Assembly: GCA_900767415.1 (NCBI GenBank)
Contig: CAAFYZ010000031.1
Span: 30,198-94,197, forward strand
Origin: Clostridia bacterium
Lineage (GTDB): Bacteria > Bacillota > Clostridia > Oscillospirales > CAG-272
Reading direction: 5' to 3'
Length of the DNA stretch: 64,000 bases
Below the pieces are notes generated by a model. The model saw only the letters and a program-made list of their open reading frames with translations. It was not told where the DNA came from and did not search any database. Positions 1 through 7,664 of this stretch are shown here, one piece after another (position 1 is the stretch's first letter; every line of letters begins with the position of its first letter). The translations under genes were made by a program, and so were the position numbers.

Positions 1-90
1 GGTTCGGTTTCTATTATAGCTTTTTTCCCACTTACAAATATGTAGGATTCTAAAAGGAAAATAAAATTTTCTGAAAATTTTAAGAGTTTT

Positions 91-125
91 AAGAAAAAGA
101 AAGGTCGCCGCAACGCGACGACCTT
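91..125 (-). terminator. Rho-independent terminator of feoB
   Basis: Read on the minus strand, the arms AAGGTCG and CGACCTT (101-107 and 119-125, with further inner pairing) close a hairpin followed by a U-rich tract. It lies just after the feoB stop. The remaining 90 bases at the window edge are AT-rich and show no gene. Confidence 0.65.
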
Positions 126-139
126 GTGATACGGAAAAA

Positions 140-2329
140 TCAGGGGCGTTTGTCTTTTTTGTCTTTTCCGCCCGTGCGGTCGCCGTGGCACGCGCAACCG
201 TCCTCTTTCCCGCACGACGCGCAGGAAGAACAGCCCGAGTGACAGCACCCGCGCCCCGAACGGTGAAGGATCACCGCGGCGATGACCACCCACGCGAGCA
301 CGGCGAGCAGGAGCAGAAGATCCGCCACCGAAAAGACGGAGAACAGAGAAGCGATCCGATAGACGAGAAAGGACACGACCCATGCGATCGCACACTGACC
401 GACGACGACGCCGAGAGCCGCGCGGCGGGTGCCGAGTTCGTTCTTTACGGCGGCGATCGCGGCGATGCAGGGGGTATAAATCAGAGTAAAGACGAGGAAG
501 GAGACGGCGGACTCCGTCGTGAAGAGCGCGGCGACGCTGCCCGTGGTGAGCATACCGAGCGTGGAGACGACGGCTTCTTTCGCGGAGAATCCCGCGATCA
601 GCGCGGTAACCGTCTCCCATCTGCCGAAGCCGAGGGGACGGAAGATCACGGCGAGCGCGCCGCCAATCTTCGCGAGAATGGAATTTTCCGCGCTCTCTCC
701 CACGGGATACAGCCCGAGGTCAAAGCTTGAGAGAAACCAGATGATCACCGAGGCGAGCAGAATGACGGTAAACGCCTTTTGCAGAAAGTCCTTCGCTTTT
801 TCCCACATCAGAAGGAAGACGCTCTTCGCCGAGGGGAAGCGGTAGTTCGGCAGTTCCATGACGAAGGGGACGGGGTCTCCGCGGAAGAGGGTGCGTTTCA
901 GTACCAGAGCCGAGAGAATCCCGACCAGCACGCCGAGCAGGTACAGTCCCGCCATGACGGCGACTTTCAGAAGGGGATTTTCAAAGAGGAAATTGACGAA
1001 GAAGAGGTAGATCGTCATCTTCGCCGAGCAGGACATAAAGGGCGTCAGAAGGACGGTCATGCGTCGGTCGCGCTCCGAAGAGAGCGTGCGCGTCGCCATG
1101 ACGGCGGGCACCGTACAGCCGAAGCCGATCAGCATCGGGACAAAACTTCTGCCCGACAGTCCGATTTTTCGTAACGGCTTATCCATCACGAAGGCGATGC
1201 GTGCCATATATCCCGTATCTTCGAGGATCGAGAGAAAGAAGAAGAGGACCACGATGTAGGGGACGAAGGAGACGACGCTTCCCACCCCGCCGAAGATCCC
1301 GTCGACGATCAGACTGCGGATTACGGGGTTGACGTACGCATCGGCGAGTTTTGCGTCGACCGCTTCTCCGAGGGCACCGATCCCGAGTTCGAGAAGGTTG
1401 GAGAAGAAGTCGCCGAAGACGGCGAAGGTCAGGGTGAATACGGTCAGCATGATGAGAAGGAAGACGGGGATCGCGAATACCTTGTGCGTCAGCACGCTGT
1501 CGATTTTCAGACTGCGGCGCCGCTCGCGGCTCTCGCGGCATCGGACGACGGTCGCCGCGCAGACCCGCTCGATAAAGTCGTAGCGCATGGTCGCGAGGGC
1601 TTCGTGACGGTCGAGCCCTTCTTCCCGCTCCATTTCGATGACCGAGTGCTCGATCATCTCTTTTTCGTTTTCGTCGAGGGAGAGACGCGCAACGATGTCG
1701 CGGTCTTCTTCGATCACCTTCGTCGCGGCAAAGCGTGCGGGCATTCCCGCCCGCGCCGCATGGTCTTCGATCAGGTGCGCCACCGCGTGGATACAGCGGT
1801 GGACGGGGCCCGAGGGACAGAAGTCGATGCGCTTCGGCTTCGTTCCGCTTTTGACGGCGGCGACTGCGCGTTCGATCAGCTCGTCCACGCCTTCGTTCTT
1901 CGCCGCGCTGATCGGCACGACGGGGATGCCGAGTTCTTCGGAGAGTTTTTCGATCTCGACGGTGCCGCCGTTCTCCCGCACCTCGTCCATCATGTTGAGA
2001 GCGAGGACGGTCGGCAGTCCGATCTCCAGAAGCTGGAGGGTCAGATAGAGATTCCTCTCCATGTTCGTCGCATCGACGATGTTGATGATCCCGTCGGGGT
2101 GTCCCTTCAGGAGAAAGTCGCGCGTGACGATCTCTTCGTTCGTATACGGGCGCAGGGAATAGATCCCGGGCAGGTCGACGACCGAGGCGTCCGCGTGTCC
2201 GCGCACCGCACCGCTCTTTTCGTCTACGGTAACGCCGGGGAAGTTGCCGACGTGGCGGTTCGCCCCCGTCAGACGGTTGAAGAGCGTGGTCTTGCCGCAG
2301 TTCTGATTTCCGATCAGGGCAAAGATCAT
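140..2329 (-). CDS. feoB: Ferrous iron transport protein B
   Basis: Inner-membrane Fe(II) importer driven or gated by an N-terminal G domain. The G1 motif GNQNCGKTT is at residues 7-15, followed by the switch region GNFPGVTVD, the G3 motif DLPG and the G4-type NMMD, then an insertion domain and a C-terminal membrane part with two Gate-type regions (for example GFGCTVPAVMATR). At 729 residues it is of normal family length. The last ~30 residues are cysteine-rich (CCHSGCSSCASC and further Cys/His) and then lysine-rich, a cytoplasmic tail found in some Firmicutes FeoB that may take the place of FeoC. It overlaps the feoA stop (ATGA), so the two are translationally coupled and transcribed together from the promoter at 2664-2692. 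Confidence 0.96.
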   Translation of the reverse strand: MIFALIGNQNCGKTTLFNRLTGANRHVGNFPGVTVDEKSGAVRGHADASVVDLPGIYSLRPYTNEEIVTRDFLLKGHPDGIINIVDATNMERNLYLTLQLLEIGLPTVLALNMMDEVRENGGTVEIEKLSEELGIPVVPISAAKNEGVDELIERAVAAVKSGTKPKRIDFCPSGPVHRCIHAVAHLIEDHAARAGMPARFAATKVIEEDRDIVARLSLDENEKEMIEHSVIEMEREEGLDRHEALATMRYDFIERVCAATVVRCRESRERRRSLKIDSVLTHKVFAIPVFLLIMLTVFTLTFAVFGDFFSNLLELGIGALGEAVDAKLADAYVNPVIRSLIVDGIFGGVGSVVSFVPYIVVLFFFLSILEDTGYMARIAFVMDKPLRKIGLSGRSFVPMLIGFGCTVPAVMATRTLSSERDRRMTVLLTPFMSCSAKMTIYLFFVNFLFENPLLKVAVMAGLYLLGVLVGILSALVLKRTLFRGDPVPFVMELPNYRFPSAKSVFLLMWEKAKDFLQKAFTVILLASVIIWFLSSFDLGLYPVGESAENSILAKIGGALAVIFRPLGFGRWETVTALIAGFSAKEAVVSTLGMLTTGSVAALFTTESAVSFLVFTLIYTPCIAAIAAVKNELGTRRAALGVVVGQCAIAWVVSFLVYRIASLFSVFSVADLLLLLAVLAWVVIAAVILHRSGRGCCHSGCSSCASCGKEDGCACHGDRTGGKDKKDKRP

Positions 2330-2568
2330 GCCGTCTCACCTCCCTCGTCGGGGCGGACCTCGATATTCGCCGCGTCCTCGCGGCGCAGGGTCAGTTCATA
2401 GTCGCGCAGATGGATCTCCATCGGGTCGCCGAGCGGGGCGATCTTCATCATTGTCACGCGGGTGCGCGGCAGGATTCCCATGTCGAGAAAGCGGAAACGC
2501 AACTCTCCTTCGCCGCCCACCCGGGTGATGACGGCGCTTTTCCCGACCGGCAGTTTATCAAGTGTCAT
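2326..2568 (-). CDS. feoA: Ferrous iron transport protein A (SH3-like)
   Basis: Small cytoplasmic partner of FeoB, 80 residues, with the SH3-like FeoA signature (LPVGKSAVITRV, then FLDMGILPRTRVTMMKIAPLG and a C-terminal LRREDAANIEV). The frame stays open a further 25 codons upstream, but I chose the internal ATG at 2568: it gives the normal family length, starts with the conserved MTLDKL segment and has a GGAG Shine-Dalgarno about 6 nt upstream. The stop overlaps the feoB start by four bases. Confidence 0.92.
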   Translation of the reverse strand: MTLDKLPVGKSAVITRVGGEGELRFRFLDMGILPRTRVTMMKIAPLGDPMEIHLRDYELTLRREDAANIEVRPDEGGETA

Positions 2569-2663
2569 AAGTTTCTCCGTAAATACGGGAAGGCGGCTTT
2601 TGCGGCGCGCTCCCCGGTTTTTTGCCGCTGTGACAGTCGGCACATCGGTTTTCTACGAAAAAC

Positions 2664-2692
2664 AGTATAGCAAAACGCACTCTCCCTGTCAA
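2664..2692 (-). promoter_or_regulatory. Promoter of feoAB
   Basis: On the minus strand TTGACA (2687-2692) is separated by 17 bp from TATACT (2664-2669). It predicts a 5' leader of about 90 nt before feoA. I found no clear Fur/DtxR-type palindrome and no recognisable riboswitch core in the leader. Confidence 0.8.
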
Positions 2693-2903
2693 GAGAAAAA
2701 GGCAAATTTTTCGTTTTCGCGGGGAGGGAAAAGCGAAAATATTCACGAAAAAAACGCCGCTTTTTTGTCCATATTCACAAGAGGAAAAATCTTCTGCCCG
2801 AAATTATCGGAAGGGAAGGTACAGAGGGTGAAAAAATGAACAAAAACACCCCTCGTTTTTCGTGCATTTGTAACAGACAGCGAAAAAATATTTTCGTAAA
2901 AAA

Positions 2904-2919
2904 ATACTATATCTTGATA
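2904..2919 (+). promoter_or_regulatory. NrdR-like box 1 upstream of nrdD
   Basis: The 16-mer has the core CTATATCTTG, matching the NrdR box core CWATATnTWG. It lies just upstream of the -35 of nrdD, 32 bp (three helical turns) from box 2, which is the usual tandem geometry for the ATP-cone repressor NrdR. No nrdR gene is in the window. Confidence 0.6.
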
Positions 2920-2926
2920 TTTCCCC

Positions 2927-2954
2927 TTGACAAACTCACAATATGTGGTATAAT
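2927..2954 (+). promoter_or_regulatory. Promoter of nrdD
   Basis: TTGACA (2927-2932), 16-bp spacer, TATAAT (2949-2954) preceded by TGG (extended -10). It gives a leader of about 100 nt. The spacer and -10 are overlapped by NrdR-like box 2. Confidence 0.85.
2936..2951 (+). promoter_or_regulatory. NrdR-like box 2 overlapping nrdD promoter
   Basis: Core CAATATGTGG (2939-2948) matches the conserved CWATAT..T.G part of the NrdR box. It sits between the -35 and the -10, so binding would block RNA polymerase directly. Confidence 0.55.
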
Positions 2955-3059
2955 AGGGATAGTCGCCGCTCGGAGCGGAGACGGAAAAACACGAGGGAGC
3001 GCGAGGAAAAAAACACGCTCTTCCATTCTATTATATGCACGCTGACAGGAGAAAAGACG

Positions 3060-5234
3060 ATGAAACTCATCAAGAGAAACGGTTCGGAAGCCGTCTTTGA
3101 CCGCGAGAAGATCGCGGCGGCGGTAACAAAAGCGAACGAGGCGGTCGAGGAGGCGGACAGACTCCCCGTCGAGACGGTCGAAGAGATCGCCCGCAATGTG
3201 GAGACGCAATGCAAAAAGATGAAGCGCTCCGTCCACGTCGAGGAGGTACAGGACCTTGTCGAACGGGAAATCATGAAAAAGGGTGCCTTCGCACTTGCCA
3301 AGGCCTATATCACCTACCGCTATAAGCGTGCGCTGGTTCGGAAAGCGAACACCACGGACGAAAAGATTCTCTCCTTGATCGAGTGCAACAACGAGGAAGT
3401 CAAGCAGGAGAATTCCAACAAGAATCCGACGGTCAACAGCGTACAGCGCGATTACATGGCGGGCGAGGTGTCCAAGGACATCACGAACCGCCTTCTTCTT
3501 CCCACGGACATCGTCAAGGCGCATGAAGAAGGTCTGATTCACTTCCACGACGCGGATTATTTCGCGCAGCATATGCACAACTGCGACCTTGTCAATCTGG
3601 AGGATATGCTTCAGAACGGCACGGTGATTTCGGGCACCATGATCGAGAAGCCGCACAGCTTCTCCACCGCCTGCAACATCGCGACGCAGATCATCGCGCA
3701 GGTCGCATCGAACCAGTACGGCGGGCAGTCGATCAGTCTGACGCACCTTGCCCCCTTCGTGCAGATCAGCCGCGAGAAGATTCAGACGAGAGTGCGCGCC
3801 GAGCTTGCCGAGGCGGGCGTCTCGGACGAGAAGATCATCGCGAAGATCACCGAAGAGCGTCTGCGTGAAGAGATCCGCCGCGGCGTACAGTGCATTCAGT
3901 ACCAGGTCGTCACGCTTCTGACGACGAACGGACAGGCACCCTTCATCACCATCTTCATGTACCTCGGCGAGGCGAAGAGCGAGCAGGAGAAGGCAGACCT
4001 TGCCCTGATCATCGAAGAGACGCTCCTCCAGCGGTATCAGGGTGTCAAGAACGAGGCGGGTGTGTGGATCACCCCCGCGTTTCCGAAACTGATTTATGTG
4101 CTCGAAGAGCAGAACGTACACCCCGACTCGAAATATTACTATCTGACCCGCCTTGCCGCAAAATGCACGGCGAAGCGCATGGTCCCCGACTACATCTCCG
4201 AGAAGATCATGCTGCAGAACAAGATCGACAAAAACGGAGAAGGGCATTGCTATACCTGCATGGGTTGCCGCAGTTTCCTCACTCCCTACGTCGACGAGAA
4301 CGGGAAGCCGAAGTATTACGGCAGATTCAATCAGGGCGTCGTCACGGTGAACCTTGTGGACATCGGACTGTCCGCAGGCGGAGACATGGAGAAGTTCTGG
4401 CAGGTCTTCGACGAGCGCATGGAACTTTGCCACAGAGCCCTGCAGGCACGCCATGAGCGTCTCAGCGGCACGCTTTCGGACGCCGCGCCGATCCTTTGGC
4501 AGTACGGTGCTCTGACGAGACTGAAGAAGGGCGAGACGATCGACAAGTATCTGCACGGCGGCTATTCCACCCTGTCCCTCGGTTACGCGGGACTCTGGGA
4601 GTGCGTTTATTCGCTGAATCACAAGAAGCTGACCGAGCCGGAGGGCGAGGCGCTCGGGCTTGAGATCATGAAAAAACTCAACGAGTATACCGCAAAGTGG
4701 AAAAAGGCGGAGAACATCGACTATTCGCTTTACGGCACACCGCTTGAGAGTACCACCTACAAGTTTGCGAAGTGTCTGCAAAAGCGGTTCGGCATCGTCG
4801 AGGGCGTGACCGATAAGAATTATATCACGAACTCTTATCACGTTCATGTCACCGAGCCGATCGACGCATTCGAGAAGTTGAAACTGGAGGCAAAATTCCA
4901 GCTGCTCTCTCCCGGCGGCGCGATCTCCTACGTCGAGGTGCCGGATATGCAGAACAACATCGAGGCGGTTCTCGGTGTCATGCAGTTTATTTACGACCAT
5001 ATCATGTACGCCGAGCTGAACACCAAGAGCGATTATTGCCAGGTGTGCGGCTACGACGGAGAGATCTCGATCGAGACCGACGAGGACGGGAAGCTCGTTT
5101 GGGAATGCCCGAACTGCCACAACCGCGATCAGTCGAAGATGAACGTCGCGCGCCGTACCTGCGGTTATATCGGTACGCAGTACTGGAATCAGGGGCGCAC
5201 GCAGGAGATCAAGGACCGGGTGCTTCACCTGTAA
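3060..5234 (+). CDS. nrdD: Anaerobic ribonucleoside-triphosphate reductase (class III)
   Basis: Oxygen-sensitive glycyl-radical enzyme reducing NTPs to dNTPs. The 724 residues comprise an N-terminal ATP cone (about 1-93, starting MKLIKRNGSEAVFDREKI), the ten-stranded barrel with candidate active-site cysteines C175 (HNCDLVNL) and C278, a C-terminal zinc site (CQVCGYDG and CPNCHNR) and the radical loop RRTCGYIG with the expected radical glycine at about 702. The frame is open further upstream, but ATG 3060 fits the family start, and the upstream part overlaps the promoter. The activating radical-SAM enzyme NrdG, often directly downstream, is absent here; the next gene is a dus homologue. Control is probably by NrdR through two boxes at the promoter. 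Confidence 0.96.
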   Translation: MKLIKRNGSEAVFDREKIAAAVTKANEAVEEADRLPVETVEEIARNVETQCKKMKRSVHVEEVQDLVEREIMKKGAFALAKAYITYRYKRALVRKANTTDEKILSLIECNNEEVKQENSNKNPTVNSVQRDYMAGEVSKDITNRLLLPTDIVKAHEEGLIHFHDADYFAQHMHNCDLVNLEDMLQNGTVISGTMIEKPHSFSTACNIATQIIAQVASNQYGGQSISLTHLAPFVQISREKIQTRVRAELAEAGVSDEKIIAKITEERLREEIRRGVQCIQYQVVTLLTTNGQAPFITIFMYLGEAKSEQEKADLALIIEETLLQRYQGVKNEAGVWITPAFPKLIYVLEEQNVHPDSKYYYLTRLAAKCTAKRMVPDYISEKIMLQNKIDKNGEGHCYTCMGCRSFLTPYVDENGKPKYYGRFNQGVVTVNLVDIGLSAGGDMEKFWQVFDERMELCHRALQARHERLSGTLSDAAPILWQYGALTRLKKGETIDKYLHGGYSTLSLGYAGLWECVYSLNHKKLTEPEGEALGLEIMKKLNEYTAKWKKAENIDYSLYGTPLESTTYKFAKCLQKRFGIVEGVTDKNYITNSYHVHVTEPIDAFEKLKLEAKFQLLSPGGAISYVEVPDMQNNIEAVLGVMQFIYDHIMYAELNTKSDYCQVCGYDGEISIETDEDGKLVWECPNCHNRDQSKMNVARRTCGYIGTQYWNQGRTQEIKDRVLHL

Positions 5235-5237
5235 GCG

Positions 5238-5269
5238 AAAAGGGGTTGCCGCATCGGCAGCCCCTTTTT
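5238..5269 (+). terminator. Rho-independent terminator of nrdD
   Basis: The hairpin AAAGGGGTTGCCG-cat-CGGCAGCCCCTTTTT ends in a T run 4-35 bases after the nrdD stop. Confidence 0.85.
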
Positions 5270-5439
5270 GCCCCCAAACTTCCGCCCGATACCTTCCGAC
5301 ACCGAGCATCAACGTTTCACTCAGCGAAATATTCGTAAAGTCCCGAGGAACGGGCGCGTATCATAAAGTCTCCTTGTATCTGTACTCCGGTAAGCCGAAG
5401 GATCCGCAAAACTTTAAGAAGCACGGTGCCATACGGAAG
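5270..5439. other. Intergenic stretch, no gene seen
   Basis: Between the nrdD terminator and a palindromic repeat. No frame with a start, ribosome binding site and family-like sequence is visible on either strand, and I see no clear promoter. Confidence 0.5.
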
Positions 5440-5492
5440 GCCTCCCTTGTGTAAAGGGAGGTGTCACGGTAAAACCATGACGGAGGGATTGT
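5440..5492 (+). repeat. Dispersed-type double-hairpin repeat
   Basis: Two adjacent hairpins, CCTCCCTT-gtgt-AAAGGGAGG and GTCACGGT-aaa-ACCATGAC, are followed by GGAGGGATTG. The layout is that of the short palindromic intergenic repeats I recall as common in gut Clostridia genomes; copy number cannot be judged from this window, where it occurs once. Confidence 0.5.
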
Positions 5493-5588
5493 AAACGCCC
5501 CATTACCGACACGCAAAAGTTCACTCACCAACGCTGCTTCCGCACCTAAAAAATTTATATGAAATACCAACCGAAAGGAGGACAGCAC

Positions 5589-6575
5589 ATGAAATTTTCG
5601 GGAATTTCCGTCCCGCACGGACTGTTTTTGGCACCGATGGCGGGATTTACCGACCACGCCATGCGCGTCGTATGTAAAAGACACGGCGCAGAATATACCG
5701 TCACCGAGATGGTAAGCGCAAAAGCCGTCGTCTACGGAGACAAAAAGACCGCCGCCCTTGCGAAAATCGCCGAAGAAGAAATGCCCTGTGCCCTCCAGCT
5801 TTTCGGGAGCGAGCCGGACATTCTCGCCCGCGCGGCAGAGATCATGGCGAAGGGGATTCCGGGCGGTGTCCCCCCGATTGCGATCGACGTCAATATGGGT
5901 TGTCCTGTCCCGAAAGTGTACGGGAACGGAGAGGGAAGTGCACTGATGCGCGACCCCGAAAAGATCCGTCGGATTCTCCTCGCCCTGCGCGGTGCGACCG
6001 ACCTCCCCGTGACGGTCAAGCTCCGTGCGGGCATCGACCCTGCGCATAAAAACGCCGCGGAATGTGCCGTCGCCGCCGAAGAAGGGGGCGCCGCCCTGAT
6101 TGCCGTGCACGGCAGAACGAGAAGCGAGTTCTACGGCGGACACGCCGACTGCGCCGTCATCGCCGAAGTCAAACGCGCCGTAAAGATTCCCGTGATTGCC
6201 AACGGAGACATCGCGACGGCGGCGGACGCGCTCTCCGTGCTCCGCGAGACGGGGGCGGACGGCGTGATGATCGGGCGGGGTGCCGTCGGCAATCCCTTTC
6301 TCTTCGCAGAGATCCGCGCCGCACTTGACGGGACGGCGTATCTTTCCCCGTCCAAAGAAGAGCGGGCAGAGACGGCGCTCGCCGAACTCTCTCTTTCCGT
6401 ACGGGAAAAGGGCGAGAACTTCGCCGTCCGCGAAGCCCGCAAAAAACTCGCACAATATCTTCGCGGTTTTCGCGGGGCGGCGGCACTGCGCGCCGAGATT
6501 CACCTTGCCGAAACCGAGGACGAGGTGCGTGCCGCCTTCCGAAAAGCCCTCGCGGCGGAAGAAAACAACGATTAA
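5589..6575 (+). CDS. tRNA-dihydrouridine synthase (Dus family)
   Basis: FMN- and NADPH-dependent reduction of uridines in the tRNA D-loop. The 328-residue protein has the TIM-barrel motifs LAPMAGFTDHAMR (FMN site), DVNMGCPVPKV with the catalytic cysteine, VKLRAGID, VHGRTRSEFYGG and ANGDI...GADGVMIGRGAVGNP for phosphate binding, then the C-terminal helical domain. The frame opens 10 codons earlier, but ATG 5589 lies right after a strong AAAGGAGG and begins at the conserved MKFSGI. A convergent terminator shared with the following pseudouridine synthase suggests a monocistronic unit. Both neighbours modify RNA uridines. Confidence 0.93.
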   Translation: MKFSGISVPHGLFLAPMAGFTDHAMRVVCKRHGAEYTVTEMVSAKAVVYGDKKTAALAKIAEEEMPCALQLFGSEPDILARAAEIMAKGIPGGVPPIAIDVNMGCPVPKVYGNGEGSALMRDPEKIRRILLALRGATDLPVTVKLRAGIDPAHKNAAECAVAAEEGGAALIAVHGRTRSEFYGGHADCAVIAEVKRAVKIPVIANGDIATAADALSVLRETGADGVMIGRGAVGNPFLFAEIRAALDGTAYLSPSKEERAETALAELSLSVREKGENFAVREARKKLAQYLRGFRGAAALRAEIHLAETEDEVRAAFRKALAAEENND

Positions 6576-6579
6576 CCGA

Positions 6580-6625
6580 AAAACCGACCGTTTTGCAAAC
6601 AATGCTTTGCAAAACGGTCGGTTTT
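6580..6625. terminator. Bidirectional terminator between dus and rluA-type gene
   Basis: A perfect 20-bp inverted repeat (AAAACCGACCGTTTTGCAAA at 6580-6599 and its complement at 6606-6625) with a 6-nt loop and A/T ends serves both convergent genes. Its end touches the stop codon of the minus-strand gene. Confidence 0.9.
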
Positions 6626-7502
6626 ATTCGTATTCAGGGAATTCTGAACGGACAAAATCCGGTCGGTAAGAAAAGGACATCGCCTCTTTTGTCGTCGGGT
6701 GCAAAAATCCGAGATGCGCGGCGGCGAGGCGGTAGTGCGCCCCCTCTTTCGGCGTTCCGTAGAGAAAGTCGTCGTCGAGGGGCGCGCCGATGTGCGCCAT
6801 GTGCACGCGGAGCTGGTGCGTGCGCCCGGTGAGCGGTGTGAGGGAGACGAGCGCGTTCCCCTCGCGGTTTTTTGCGAGGGTGGTATAGAGCGTGCGCGCC
6901 GCCTTCCCGTCCTCTCTGACGACGCGGCGAAGAGAACTTTCGCACTCCCTCGCGATCGGGGCGTCGATTTCGCCTTCGGGCGGGAGGGGAGGACGGGAGG
7001 TGACGGCAAGGTACTTCTTTCGGATTTCCCCGCGTGCCATGGCTTCGGAAAGACGCTTCGCACAGAGTGCGTCCTTGGCGATCAGCACGAGCCCCTCGGT
7101 GTCTCGGTCGAGCCGCGTAATCGCACGAAAGACGAAAGGGTGCGGGACAAAATAGGCGGCGACCGCATTCGCGAGGGTGGGCAGGTGATTGCCGCGGGAG
7201 GGGTGCGTCGGCATGGCGGTCGGCTTTTTCACGACGAGAAGGTCGTCGTCTTCGTATACGAGGGAGAGCGGAAGGGGAATCGGTTCGATGTTTTCGCTTT
7301 TCCCTTCGGGAAGAACGATATGTAAGCGGTCGCCCGTGCGGAGGGCGGCGGTCGTAAAAACCGGGATTCCGTCCCGCATGATCCCGCCGTATTTTACCCG
7401 ACGGACGAGAGAGGACGAAAAGCCGCGCCGTCTGAGAAAATCTCCGACCGACAGACCGTTTTCCCCGTCTTCGACGAGAAGATTCAGCGTTTCCGTAAGC
7501 AC
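6624..7502 (-). CDS. RluA-family pseudouridine synthase
   Basis: Isomerises uridine to pseudouridine in rRNA or tRNA. It has an N-terminal S4-like RNA-binding region (SVGDFLRRRGFSSSLVRRVK), the catalytic motif TRLDRDTEGLVLIAKDA with the conserved aspartate, and LTGRTHQLRVHMAHIGAPLD near the end. The reading frame extends to an ATG at 7529, but that ATG overlaps the -10 of the promoter at 7518-7546. I therefore place the start at GTG 7502, next to AAAGGGGG, giving 292 residues and a very short leader. Substrate position cannot be told from sequence (RluC/D/YlyB-like). Confidence 0.88.
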   Translation of the reverse strand: MLTETLNLLVEDGENGLSVGDFLRRRGFSSSLVRRVKYGGIMRDGIPVFTTAALRTGDRLHIVLPEGKSENIEPIPLPLSLVYEDDDLLVVKKPTAMPTHPSRGNHLPTLANAVAAYFVPHPFVFRAITRLDRDTEGLVLIAKDALCAKRLSEAMARGEIRKKYLAVTSRPPLPPEGEIDAPIARECESSLRRVVREDGKAARTLYTTLAKNREGNALVSLTPLTGRTHQLRVHMAHIGAPLDDDFLYGTPKEGAHYRLAAAHLGFLHPTTKEAMSFSYRPDFVRSEFPEYE

Positions 7503-7517
7503 ACCCCCTTTTGTCCG

Positions 7518-7546
7518 ATCATACCACATTTTCTTTCGTCTGTCAA
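7518..7546 (-). promoter_or_regulatory. Promoter of the RluA-type gene
   Basis: On the minus strand TTGACA (7541-7546), 17-bp spacer, TATGAT (7518-7523). The predicted start of transcription is only about 10 nt from the GTG start codon. Confidence 0.75.
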
Positions 7547-7566
7547 CCGTCCTTTTTCTTTCCCCC

Positions 7567-7595
7567 TTGCAAAACGCGAAAAGCTATGATATAAT
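7567..7595 (+). promoter_or_regulatory. Promoter of the glp-type operon
   Basis: TTGCAA (7567-7572), 17-bp spacer, TATAAT (7590-7595) with TGA upstream (extended -10). The 65-nt leader shows no clear operator palindrome. Confidence 0.75.
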
Positions 7596-7664
7596 AGGGG
7601 GACAGAACCGGAAAATACACGGGAAAGGGAGGGATCCTCAAAAACGGTCCCAACGGAAACAACA

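Noticed and set aside
2569..2663. Iron- or NiCo-type riboswitch in the feoA leader
   Set aside because: The leader is long enough, but none of the conserved motifs I know from these classes is present.
2881..2896. CGAAAAAATATTTTCG inverted repeat as an operator
   Set aside because: AT-rich chance symmetry is likely; it matches no regulator site I know and lies upstream of the better NrdR-like boxes.
2907..5312. 801-codon open frame antisense to nrdD
   Set aside because: It mirrors nrdD on the other strand; no ribosome binding site or family match. GC-rich third positions keep antisense frames open.
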